DNA from: Prionace glauca
Lineage: Eukaryota; Chordata; Chondrichthyes; Carcharhiniformes; Carcharhinidae
Assembly: GCA_037974335.1 (NCBI GenBank)
Contig: CM075729.1
Span: 92,170,592-92,234,591 of the forward strand
Length of the DNA: 64,000 bases
Direction of reading: 5' to 3'
Position numbers and translations under genes: made by a program. Positions within the stretch are counted from its first letter, which is position 1; the number at the start of each line of letters is the position of its first letter. The notes beneath the pieces were generated by a model, which did no database searches, had not been told where the DNA came from, and saw only the letters and a list, made by a program, of their open reading frames with translations. Below are positions 1 through 9,676 of this stretch, piece by piece.

Positions 1-240
1 TCTATGAAGAGTTTGCACGTTCTCCTCATGTCTGCGTGGTTTTCCCCCATGTGCTCTGCTTTCCTCCCACAATCCAGAGGTGAGTAGGTTAGATTTATTT
101 GCTATGCTAAATTGACCCTAGTGTCAGGGAATTAGCAGGGTAAATGTGTGAAGTTACAGGGATAGGGTTGGGTGGGATTGTGGTCGGTGCATTCCCGATG
201 GGCCAAATGGCCTCCTGCACTGTAGGGATTCTATGATTCT
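1..240 (+). repeat. V-SINE (HE1-like), left end cut by the window
   Basis: The V-core run (GTTTGCACGTTCTCC through TTTCCTCCCAC) is followed by the CR1-type tail that ends in GGGATTCTATGATTCT. The tRNA-like head lies outside the window but is present in the duplicate copy at 50962-51257. Confidence 0.85.
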
Positions 241-366
241 TGCGTTTTTATCTACAGTTTATTGTTGAATAATAGCACTTTATCTCAGAATGTGATTTTG
301 TTGTATTGGGATGGCAGTGATGAGGAAACTTTCTTACAAAATGGTGGTGGAATACTGCCACCAACC

Positions 367-1064
367 TACATAAGAACAAGGAGCAGGCCATCTAGTCCTT
401 CGAGCCTGCCCTGCCATTCAATAAGATCATGGCTGATCTGAAGTGGATCAGTTCCACTTTCCCGCTTTCTCCCCATAGCCCTTAATTCCCTTGTCTATCA
501 GAAACCTATCTACCCGTGACTTAAATATATTCAGCGAGGTAGCCTCCACCACTTCAACGGGCAGAGAATTCCAGAGACTCACCACCCTTTGCGTGAAGAA
601 GTTTCTCCTCAATTCCGACCTAAACTGCCCCCTACCCCCCTTATTTTGAGGCTGTGCCCTCTAGTCCTGCTAGCCTTTCTAAGCGGGAAGAATCTCTCTA
701 CCTCTACCCTAACTAGCCCCTTCACTATATGTCTCTATATAAGATCCCCCCTCAGCCTTCTAAACTCCAACGAGTGCAGACTCAGTCTATTCAGTCTCTC
801 CTCATGAGCTAGCCCCCTCATCTCCAGTATCAGCCTAGTGAACCTTCTCTACATTCCCTCCAAGGCCAATATATCCTTTTGCAAATGCGGCGACCAAAAC
901 TGCATACAGTACTCCAGTTGCTGCCTCACCAGTGCCCTGTACAGTTGCAGCAAGACCTCCCTACTTTTGTATTCTAACCCCCTCGCTATAAAGGCCAATA
1001 TTCCATTCGCCTTCTTGATCACCTGCTGCACCTGCAGACTGGGTTTTTGCGACTCGTGCACAAG
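367..1064 (-). repeat. LINE-A (CR1-clade) 3' end
   Basis: The minus strand encodes the C-terminal part of a CR1-type reverse transcriptase ORF (HESQKPSLQVQQV, LLQLYRALV, LEYC.QFW) and then the LINE-A 3' UTR. It is cut at 1064, where the segmental duplicate ends. Confidence 0.9.
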
Positions 1065-1835
1065 TGTGAGGTGATGCATTTTGGGAGATTTAATAAGTGT
1101 AGAATATACACAATGAACAGTAGGCCCCTAGAGAGGAACAAAGGGACCTTGGTGTACAAGTCCATGGATCCCTGAAGGTGGCGGCACGGGTAGATACTGT
1201 GGTGAAGAAGGCAATTGGAATGCTTGCCTTCATTAGCTGGGCATTAAAATATGGGAGGAGGGAAGTCTTGGTACAGCTTTATAAAACATTGGTTAGGCCA
1301 CAGGTGGAATATTGTGCGCAGTTCTGGTCGCCACACTATAGGAAGGATATGATTGCACTGGAGAGGGTGCAAAGGATGTTGCCTGGGATGGAGAGTCTCA
1401 GCTGTGAGGAGAGACTGGATAGGCTGCGTTTATTTGCCCTGGAGCACAGGAGGCTGAGGGAAGAATTGATAGAGGTTTACAAAATTATGAGAAGTTTCAA
1501 TAGAGTAGACGGTAAGAGAATTTTCCCCGGCACAGGTGTCTAAGACCTGAGGGCATAGGTTTAAGGTGAACAGGATGTAGTTTAGAGGGGATTTGAGAAA
1601 CAGTTTTTCACCTGGAGGCTGTTGGAATATGGAATGTGCTGCCTGAGAGGATGGTAGAAGCAGGAACTCTTGCTACATTTAAGAAGCATCTGGACAAGCA
1701 CTTCAATCACCAAGGCATAGTAGCTATGGACCAAGTGCTGGTAAATGGGATTAGTATAGGTTGACATTGGATGGTCAGCATAGACATGGTGGGCCAAAGC
1801 GCCTGTTTCTGTGTTGTATGATTCTGAGTTACTGA
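1065..1835 (+). repeat. LINE-C-type CR1 fragment
   Basis: An open frame at 1178-1543 reads as the end of a CR1-type polymerase ORF (VLVQLYKTLVRPQVEYC, FWSPHYRKDM, LIEVYKIM). The 3' UTR ends in a TGTATGATTCTG-like tail. Its orientation is opposite to the LINE-A end it abuts at 1064/1065. Confidence 0.85.
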
Positions 1836-1963
1836 TTTGAGGCCATGCAATGGCAACCAAATTCTCAATCTTGAGGTAGAACCTGCATTCACACAGGACT
1901 TTTAACAACCTCAGAAGCTCCCAAAACACTTTACAGACTGTTTTAATTAATTATTTCATAGAA
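1836..1963. other. Short unassigned spacer
   Basis: Nothing coding is seen. It may hold decayed SINE-D tail sequence (a CCCAAAACACTTTACAGAC-like run), but this is too weak to call. Confidence 0.3.
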
Positions 1964-2312
1964 ATAGAATCATAGAAATCCTGCAGTGCATAAAGAGGCC
2001 ATTCGGCCCATTGAGTCTGCATTAACCACAGTCCCACCCAGGCCCATATATTTAGCCGCTATCCCGTATCCCCACATATTTACCTGTTAATCCCTCTAAC
2101 CTACGCATTCTGGGACAATTTAGCATGACCAATTAATCTAACCCGTGCATCTTTGGACTGTGGGAGGAAACTGGAGCACCCAGAGGAAACTCACACAGAT
2201 GTAGGAAGAATGTGCAAACTCCACACAGACAGTGACCCAAGCAGGGAATTGAACCCAGGTCCCTGGAGCTGTGAAGCAGCAGTGCTAACCACTGTGCTAC
2301 CGTGCCGCCCCA
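1964..2312 (-). repeat. V-SINE, near complete
   Basis: Read on the minus strand, it has the tRNA-like head with A box and B box, the V core and a CR1-type tail ending in ATGATTCTAT. All parts are in the usual order. Confidence 0.9.
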
Positions 2313-2344
2313 ACAATGGGGCTTGTCCAGGTTGTGGATGTGCA

Positions 2345-2960
2345 TGTGGACTAGGCCAGCATTTATTGCTCATCCCTAATTGCCCTTGAAGCTATCAACA
2401 GATCCAGGCAGCAGGCGATCGACGGGGTTATCCATCCTGATGTCTGCCCCTCTACTGTGGCTGCATTCGTGGCCAAGTGTCCCTGGAGAGAGAGCATGTG
2501 GTGTCCACAGGCGCAGTTGACGCCTTCTGCACCCGCTGGACATTGCAGGGGCTGGGGTGTATTATAAACCCCGAAAATAACATTAGGATTTCATGTTTTA
2601 AGTTTCCTTTTGACTTTGTTTTTTGTTCGGGCTGTTCTCCCTCCTTTTGGGCAGTGCCCCTGTTAATTTGTCCCTAAGTTAATTTGAGTTTGTTTATTTG
2701 ATTGATATTGAAAGATATCCCTAATTGCCTTTACGAAGATGGTGATGTGCAGCCCTCTCGAACTGCTGCAGTCAAGGTGGCGTAGGGGGTATGTCCACAA
2801 TGAGGGAATTCCAGTTTTTAGACCCAACGGCAGTGAAGGAAAGTGATATATTTCCAAGTCAGGATGGTGAGTGGCTTGGGGGGAACCTGCATGTGGTGGT
2901 GTTCCCACTTGCCTTTGTCCTAGATGATTGTGGTTATGGGTTTGGAAGGTGCTGTTTATT
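2345..2960 (-). repeat. LINE-B 3' fragment, interrupted
   Basis: Two blocks (2345-2395 and 2716-2960) match the antisense 3' half of LINE-B seen at 42095-43170 (AGCATTTATTGCTCATCCC, then GATATATTTCCAAGTCAGG). They are split by about 320 bases of other sequence. Confidence 0.75.
2396..2715. other. Unrecognised insert within LINE-B
   Basis: The sequence is not seen elsewhere in the window. A + frame is open at 2477-2677, but it has no recognisable domain, no splice context and a biased T-rich end. It might be a retroposed fragment of another gene or an unlisted repeat. No function is proposed. Confidence 0.3.
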
Positions 2961-3115
2961 AAATGGAATATATGAAGGGAATTAGATTCTTTGGGGACCC
3001 TCATTGGTAGACACCTACACTGGTAGGTTTTAAGGTTTATAGATTTAACAGTTTAGCACCTATGGGAATTTAGAAGGAGTTCACAAGAATGAAAGGACCC
3101 TCACTAACAAAAGTA

Positions 3116-3232
3116 ATTGAATCATGGAATTCCTACAGTGCAGAAGGAGGCCATTCGACCCATTGAGTCTGTACTGACAACAATCTCACCCTAACCTGGT
3201 AACCCCTCATAGTTACTCCGCTAATCTCTCTG
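3116..3232 (-). repeat. V-SINE tail fragment
   Basis: Only the 3' third of the element is present (CTACAGTGCAGAAGGAGGCC and the following part). LINE-A copy 1 abuts it directly at 3233. Confidence 0.8.
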
Positions 3233-5428
3233 AGAGAAGAATTGGCAAATGTGGACTGGGGGAGTGCGCTGGAGGGAGGGTCTGCTGAGGAGCAGTGGAG
3301 GATCTTTAAGGAGATCTTTCTTGGTGCTCAGCAGAAATTTATTCCAATGGTCAAAAAGGACTGTAGGAGGAGAGATAATAAGCTGTGGATAACGAAGGAG
3401 GTGAAGGAAAGTGTTAAATTAAAAGCGGAGGAATTTAGAGTAGCGAAGAGTAGTGGGCGAGAAGAGGATTGGGAGAGGTTTAAATGTCAACAAAGATTGA
3501 CAAAGAAGTTGATAAAGGAGGGTAGGAGAAACTATGAAGCTGGGCTAGCGCTTAATATAAAAAAGGATCGCAAGAGTTTTTATAAATATATAAAAAGGAA
3601 GAGGCTGGCTAGGGTGAACGTTGGTCCTTTAGAGGATGAGAAAGGTGATCTAGTGGTAGGGGATGGGGATATGGCTAAGGTATTGAATAACTTTTTTGTT
3701 TCTGTCTTCACGGAGGAGGACGTGAATAATTTGCCAGGTGTTAGCGATGGAAAGGTGGTAGGACTGGAAGGTCTTAATGACATTACTGTTACTAGAGAGG
3801 CGGTGCTCGACAGACTGGAGGGGCTGATTGTGAACAAGTCCCCAGGACTGGATGGAATGCATCCGAGGGTTCTGAAAGAAATGGCAGAGGTTATAGTGGA
3901 TGCATTGGTGGTTATTTTCCAGACGTCGCTGGATTCTGGGGAAGTGCCAGAAGATTGGAAAACGGCTAATGTTACGCCGTTGTTTAAGAAGGGTGCCAGG
4001 CAAAAGGCAGGGAATTATAGGCCGGTTAGTTTAACGTCTGTGGTAGGTAAAATGTTAGAATCCGCCATTAAAGAGGAAATTGCGAGGCATCTTGAAGGGA
4101 ATTGCTTGATAGAGCAGACGCAGCACGGTTTCATTAAAGGGAAGTCGTCTCTGACAAATTTACTGGAGTTCGATGAGGATGTGTCTAGGGCGGTGGATAG
4201 AGGAGAGCCGGTGGATAGAGGAGAGCTGGTGGATGTGGTCTTTCTGGATTTTCAAAGTACCTCATAAGAGGTATTGCAGAAGGTCAGGGGACTTGGAGTT
4301 GGGGGTAGGGTGTTAGCGTGGATAGAGGATTGGTTGTCAAATAGGAGGCAGAGAATGGGGGTCAACGGGTGCTATTCGGATTGGCGGATGGTGACTAGTG
4401 GAGTGCCCCAGGGGTCGGTGCTGGGGCCTCAGCTTTTTACCATTTATATAGATGATCTGGAGGAGGGAACCGAGTGTAGGGTGTCGAAATTTGCGGATGA
4501 CACCAAGATTGGGGGAACGGCAAATTGTGCGGAGGGTGTGGAGAGTCTGCAGAAGGATCTCGATAGGCTGTACGAATGGGCCAGGAAATGGCAAATGGAA
4601 TTTAATGTTGGCAAGTGTGAGGTGGTCCACTTTGGAAGGAAGAATGGTAGGAAGGACTATTACTTAAGTGGCGAAAAACTGCAGCAGGCTATGGTGCAGA
4701 GGGACCTCGGGGTCCTTGTGCATGAGTCGCAAAAACCCAGCTTGCAGGTGCAACAGGTGGTCAGGAAGGCGAATGGGATGCTGGCCTTCATAGCGAGGGG
4801 GATTGAATATAAAAGTAGGGAGGTCTTGCTGCAGCTTTATAGGGCATTGGTGAGACCGCAGCTGGAGTACTGTGTGCAGTTTTGGGCGCCGCACCTGCGC
4901 AAAGATATTTTGGCCTTGGAGGGAGTGCAGAGGAGGTTTACTAGGCTGATACCAGAGTTGAGGGGGTTGAGCTATGAGGAGAGGCTGAATGAACTAGGCT
5001 TGTACTCGTTGGAGTTTAGAAGAATGAGGGGAGATCTCATTGAGACGTATAAGATGACGAATGGGATGGATAGGATAGAGGTGGAGAGACTCTTCCCGCT
5101 CAAAAAAGACAGTAGGACTAGGGGGCACAGCCTCAAGATAAAGGGGGGGCGTTTTAGAACGGAGTTGAGGAGGAACTTCTTCACCCAAAGGGTGGTGAAT
5201 CTCTGGAATTCTCTACCCGTTGAAGTGGTGGAGGCTGCCTCGCTAAATATTTTCAAGAAGCGGGTTGATGGGTTTTTGATAAGAGAGGGGATTAAGGGTT
5301 ATGGGGAGAGGGCCGGAAAGTGGAACTGAGCCACGACAGTTCAGCCATGATCTTATTGAATGGCGGGGCAGACTCGAAGGGCCAGATGGCCTACTCCTGC
5401 TCCTATTTCTTATGTTCTTATGTTCTGA
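3233..5428 (+). mobile_element. LINE-A copy 1, CR1-clade, 5'-truncated
   Basis: The element starts just upstream of the reverse transcriptase and runs to a TTCTTATGTTCTTATG tail. Frame 3242-4267 carries the RT N-part (KSPGLDGMHPRVL, NYRPVSLTS, QHGF). Frame 4274-5329 carries the palm and C-part ([20 protein letters not shown]). Relative to copy 2, an 18-base duplication (VDRGEPVDRGE) and a deletion of about 20 bases remove the AFD residues of the first catalytic motif and shift the frame near 4260. This copy therefore cannot encode an active RT. Confidence 0.93.
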
Positions 5429-5615
5429 CACTAGGGTTAATTTAGCATGGCCAGTCCACCTAATCTGCACACCTTTAGACTGTGGGAGGAAAGTGGAGCA
5501 CCTGGAGTAAACCCATGGGCAGACACGAGGAGAAAACACAGACTCCATGTGGACAGTGACCCTAGATGGGAATCAAACCTGGGTTCCTCTTCTGCATTGT
5601 ATGATTCTATGATCG
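5429..5615 (-). repeat. V-SINE, rearranged
   Basis: The minus-strand V core and part of the head are present. The tail motif TGTATGATTCTATG sits out of order at the right end, so the element is internally rearranged. Confidence 0.75.
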
Positions 5616-5639
5616 AGTAGGTCAAGGACAGGAATATGA

Positions 5640-5963
5640 GTGTGAGAGCCAAGTGGTGATTTTAAATGGTAAGCAACAGGAAGATAGGGGTAAGATTTGC
5701 AGACTGAGTGGAGTGTTTCACAGAATGGCCGCCCATTCTGTGCTTAGTCTCCCCAGTGTAGAGAAGATCACATTGTAAAGAGTGAATACAATTGAAAACA
5801 ACAGTGAGTAAATTGAAAGATGTACAAGTGAATCGTTGCTTCACCTGGAAGGAATATTTGGGGCCTTAGATGGTGAGAAAAGTGGAAGTAAATGGCACAT
5901 GCTATATCTCCTGTGAGTCCATGGGAAGAGGATGAGATGTTGGGGGATGATAGAGGAGTGAAT
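5640..5963 (-). mobile_element. Penelope-like element fossil fragment
   Basis: A short minus-strand stretch (reading DLLYTGETKHRMG) resembles the GIY-YIG-type motif LLYIGETGRRLGDRF of Penelope-like elements, followed by decayed sequence. It is old and broken. A V-SINE fragment interrupts it at 5964. Assignment is by motif resemblance only. Confidence 0.45.
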
Positions 5964-6115
5964 AATAGAATCCCTCCAGTGCAGAGAAAGGCCATTCAGC
6001 TTGTTGAGTCTACACCAACTCTTGACAGAGCATCTTACCCAGGTCCTTTCCCTGTGCCCTATCCCTGTCACCCTACACGTTTACATGCACATCTTTGGAC
6101 ACTAAGGTGGTGAAA
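5964..6115 (-). repeat. V-SINE fragment
   Basis: Degenerate V-SINE tail and core (CCCTCCAGTGCAGAGAAAGG through CACATCTTTGGAC) with an internal deletion. Confidence 0.65.
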
Positions 6116-6444
6116 TGATCCACTGAATACACAGCCTGTTGGAGGAAGTTGAGGACAAGAGGGAGCCCAATCGTGGTTCTGGAGGTGAGGGGAAGGGGTG
6201 AGACCTGTAGTGTAGGAGATGGGTGCGGCATAATTATAGGCCCTGTGAACCAGAATGGGTGGGACTGTTGGTGGGGTTGGGAGGAGAAGGGGTGACAGAT
6301 CAGAAATCCTTTGTGTGAAAGGTATATTGTCAAAGCAGATGTGATGGAGAAGTGGGGAAAGTGGAATGAATCCTTGCAGCGTATAGGATGGGGAGAAATG
6401 TGGTGGTGATAGCTGTAGGAGTTAGTGAGCTTGAACGAACAATA
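6116..6444. other. Purine-rich spacer, no gene seen
   Basis: G/A-rich sequence, possibly a continuation of the older element at 5640-5963. There is no coding signal. Confidence 0.3.
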
Positions 6445-6697
6445 TCATAGAATCCCTACAGTACAGAAGGAGGCCATTAAGCCCATCAAGTCTATACGGA
6501 CAGCAATCCCACCCAGGCCCTATTTCCATAACGCCACATATTTACCTTGCTAATTCCCCTGACACTAGGGTCAATTTAGCATGGCCAATCCACCTAACCC
6601 ACACATCTTTGGAGTATGGGAGGGAAGTAGAGCATCCAGAGGAAACCCACGTAGCTGTAGGGAAAATGTGCAAACTCCACATAGATGGTGATCCAAG
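6445..6697 (-). repeat. V-SINE, head missing
   Basis: Minus-strand tail and V core are clear (CATAGAATCCCTACAGTACAG and on). The tRNA-like head is replaced after 6697 by unrelated sequence. Confidence 0.85.
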
Positions 6698-6896
6698 CCA
6701 GACAGTAATAGGTGGCAGCAGGAAATTCTGCCATTTCCAAACAAATTGCCATATTCAGGGAGCAGTCAGCAGCCTTCATGCCAGCTGTACTTATAGTCAA
6801 CTATGTTGGGTGGGGAGGGGGAGGGTGAATGAGGGAGGATTGATGGGAATGTGAGGAATTGACAGATCTTTTGTTCCCAATGGCCAGAAAGAGAAG

Positions 6897-7230
6897 TAAA
6901 AAGTCTGACAACACCAGGTTTTAGTCCAACCGATTTATTTGATAATATTCTCACAAGCTTTCGAGGTTACCCTCTTCGTCAGGTGAATGGAGAGTTCTGA
7001 CCTCAGACAGACAGAGCATATTAAGCACAGACAGTTGCTAATTAGAATGCGAATCCTTACACCTAACCTGCTGTTCAAGTCTTAAAGTGGCTGATAATGT
7101 GAGTGGAAGGAGCACTGATCACAGTTTAAAGAGATGTGTATTGTCTCCAGACAGTACAGTAAGTCAGGTTTTGCAAACCCAGGCAAGTCACGGGGGTTAC
7201 AGATAGTGCGACATGAACCCAAGATCCCTG
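6897..7230 (-). repeat. Palindrome left arm
   Basis: Minus-sense copy of the P-repeat. It runs from the 5' head in the loop to TAAAAAGTC at 6897 and pairs base for base with 7279-7612. Confidence 0.92.
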
Positions 7231-7278
7231 TCCTCATGTGTGCGGAACTTGGCTATCAGTCTCTGAGGACGGTCTCAA

Positions 7279-7612
7279 CAGGGATCTTGGGTTCATGTCG
7301 CACTATCTGTAACCCCCGTGACTTGCCTGGGTTTGCAAAACCTGACTTACTGTACTGTCTGGAGACAATACACATCTCTTTAAACTGTGATCAGTGCTCC
7401 TTCCACTCACATTATCAGCCACTTTAAGACTTGAACAGCAGGTTAGGTGTAAGGATTCGCATTCTAATTAGCAACTGTCTGTGCTTAATATGCTCTGTCT
7501 GTCTGAGGTCAGAACTCTCCATTCACCTGACGAAGAGGGTAACCTCGAAAGCTTGTGAGAATATTATCAAATAAATCGGTTGGACTAAAACCTGGTGTTG
7601 TCAGACTTTTTA
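7279..7612 (+). repeat. Palindrome right arm
   Basis: Plus-sense copy of the P-repeat from CAGGGATCTTGGG to GACTTTTTA. It is followed by the family 3' end to 7650. Confidence 0.92.
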
Positions 7613-7674
7613 CTGTGTTTACGCCAGTCCAACGCCGGCAAACCCACATCAGAAAGAGAAGGCCAGCAAGAACA

Positions 7675-7812
7675 TCTGGAATAGCCACTCAAGACTGCTC
7701 CACCAGTTAATAAGATCATGGCTCACCTGACTGTGACCTTGATTCCACTTTGCTGCCTATTCAGCCATAACTGTCCATTCCCTGTCCATTACCTGTTTCA
7801 AAACTGTTTAAA
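7675..7812 (-). repeat. CR1-like LINE tail fragment
   Basis: AATAAGATCATGGCTCACCT and the following C/T-rich run match the antisense 3' UTR of CR1-like elements found throughout the window. Confidence 0.6.
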
Positions 7813-8366
7813 TCATTTAAGAGCATTTTTGCGGGCTTTTTAGTGTTTACCGTCTGAAGAATTCAAAGGGAGTGGATAGCAGGGATTTGTGGGTAAGCAG
7901 GCTTTTAAACAGCGCCAGGTTTAAAAGGAGGCCTGGTGTAGTCAGCGGGCAGCGGAGTGAGAGGGAAGCAGAGTGAGCTACTAGGGCTTAGAATCAAAGG
8001 GCTTGGGAGAAAAAGGCCAGGTAAGTTTGCGTTGAAATCGGTGTTCAGTAGTACTAAAGGGAATAATGGAGGGGCATGTGATGTGCTGTTTCTGTATGAT
8101 GTGGGAGCTGGTGGACCCCAGGGTCCTTCCCAGTGACCATGTCTGAAGTAAGTGCAGGTTGCTGGAGGAGCTCCAGCTCAAGGTAGATAAGCTGGCCTCT
8201 GAGCTACAGACACTGAGGCTCATCGGGGGAGGGAGGGTGCCATTGATAATGGGGTGCAAGAGACATCCACCCTCCCAGACTGGCTAACTCTAAGGGTCAG
8301 GAACAGGAGGGGGCCGCTGAGAGGAGGAAGGAGGGTGGGAACCGGAGGAAGGAGGGTGGGGACCGA

Positions 8367-8997
8367 ATGCCTCAGCCTCTCAATCTGCATAATAGGTTTG
8401 AGGTTCTTGCTTCCAGTGTGGACAAGAACGAGAGCTGTAAGGTTGGTGAGCAAACTGCACACTGTACAGTGATGCAGACACAGGACATAGGCAAAGAGAA
8501 GATGAAAAGGAACATAGTAGTAATTGGGGATAGTGTGGGGACACTGTCCTTTGTCACAATGACAAAGTGCACAGAAGGGTGTGTTGTCTGCCTGGTGCTC
8601 GGGTCCAGGATGTCACATCTGGGCTGCAGAGGAACCTGGAGTGGGAGGGTGAGAATCCAGTCATTGTAGTACATGTGGGTGCCGACGACGTAGGCAAAAT
8701 GCGAACTGAGGATTGGGAAGGGAGTATAAAAAGCTGGGAATGGAATTAAAAAGTAGAACCGACAAGGTGGTTATCTCTGGACTACTGCCTGAATCATGTG
8801 CAGATGGGCGTAGGGTTGATAAGATTAAGGAAGTGAATGGATGGCTCAGGGATTGGTTTGGGAGGATTGGGTTTGAATTTATGGGGCATTGGTACAAGTA
8901 TTGGGGTAGGTGGGACCTGTTCAGGTGGGATGGGGTTGGTCTGAACAGAGTTCTGGCGAATCGTGTAGATGGGACTGTAGATAGGGCTTTCAACTAA
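8367..8997 (+). pseudogene. LINE-A ORF1 remnant with esterase domain
   Basis: Successive frames show the SGNH-hydrolase blocks in order: VVIGDS near 8517 (nucleophile block), VVHVGADDVG near 8670 (G-x-N-D block with the Asn changed to Asp), and RWDGVGLN near 8928 (in the place of D-G-x-H-L-N, with His changed). The frames are split among 8367-8669, 8567-8749 and 8713-8997. In CR1 elements this protein is thought to act in RNA or membrane association during retrotransposition. This copy has lost two active-site residues. Confidence 0.75.
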
Positions 8998-9109
8998 TTG
9001 CGGGGGGGAGGGCGCGAGGGTAGGTGAAATTACGGGATCTAAAGTAAAGGAAAGGGTACAGGTAAGGGAAGAGGCCAAGGATGTCCCAATAATAAGGGGA
9101 GTAGGGGGC

Positions 9110-9643
9110 ATGAGTAAGGTTGGTAACGTTCCGGCAAATAGGGGCCAGGTGAAGGCTGGGATGAAGGCACTTTATCTGACTGCACAAAGCATTCGGAATA
9201 AAGTGAATGAGCTGGTGGTGCAGATCAGCACAAATGGATATGATCTGGTGGCCATTACAGAGATGTGGCTGCAAGGTGACAGGGACTGGGAGCTGAATGT
9301 CCAGGGGTATCAAGTATTTAAGAAGGATAGGCGGGAGGAAAAAGGGGGGTGCATAGCTCTGCTGATTAAGGATAGCATCAGGGTGGTAGTAAAGGATGAT
9401 ATAGGAGCCAGGGAGCAGAAAGTGGAATCGTTGTGGGTGGAGATTAGGAACAGAAAAGGGAGGAAGACGCTGGTGGGTGTTGTCTATAGGCCCCCAAATA
9501 ATGATCTGGAGGTGAGGCGGGCTGTTAATGCGCAAATAAATGCGGCGTGCAGGAATGGAACGGCGATAATTATGGGGGATTTCAATCTACATATTGATTG
9601 GTCGATCCATGTTGGATGCGGTGGGCTTGAGGAAGAGTTCTAG
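9110..9643 (+). pseudogene. LINE-A apurinic-like endonuclease domain
   Basis: The 177-aa open frame reads as an APE-type endonuclease of non-LTR retrotransposons: SIRNKVNEL near the start, then AITEMWLQ (the E of the metal site), VGVVYRPPN and IIMGDFNLHI (the GDFN motif). It ends at a stop just after the GDFN block, before the usual S-D-H block. The S-N-H equivalent (GKSNHCMVEF) is found in the next open frame near 9770, so a single stop near 9641 splits one original ORF2. Confidence 0.85.
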
Positions 9644-9676
9644 GAATGCTGCCGGGATAGTTTCCTTGAACAGTGT

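Larger units (their letters stand above)
1..1064. repeat. Segmental duplication, copy 1 (partner 51018-52081)
   Basis: The sequence is nearly identical, base for base, to 51018-52081 at a constant offset of 51017. The match covers a V-SINE, about 125 bases of non-repeat spacer and an antisense LINE-A end. Identity stops abruptly after the shared CGTGCACAAG. Only a few substitutions are seen, for example near position 471. The left end is outside the window. Confidence 0.92.
6897..7650. mobile_element. P-repeat inserted as a perfect palindrome with TSD
   Basis: The left arm 6897-7230 and right arm 7279-7612 are inverted copies, each 334 bases with no mismatch seen, around a 48-base loop. The right copy continues 38 bases further to the family's 3' end (CCACATC). 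The left copy lacks those 38 bases. The unit is flanked by an 11-12 base target-site duplication, (C)AGAAAGAGAAG, at 6885-6896 and 7650-7661, so both halves entered in one event. The loop holds the family's 5' end (CAGAGACTGATAGCC on the minus strand), as at 14985. No protein is encoded. Confidence 0.9.

Noticed and set aside
2153-2389. 78-codon + ORF and its antisense partner
   Set aside because: V-SINE sequence.
3242-5329. Long ORFs taken as possible host genes
   Set aside because: Reverse transcriptase and CR1 C-terminal motifs identify them as LINE ORF2.
6897-7650. Palindrome as a foldback DNA transposon
   Set aside because: Target duplications of 11-12 bases, an asymmetric 38-base end on one side only and single retroposed copies elsewhere point to retroposition.
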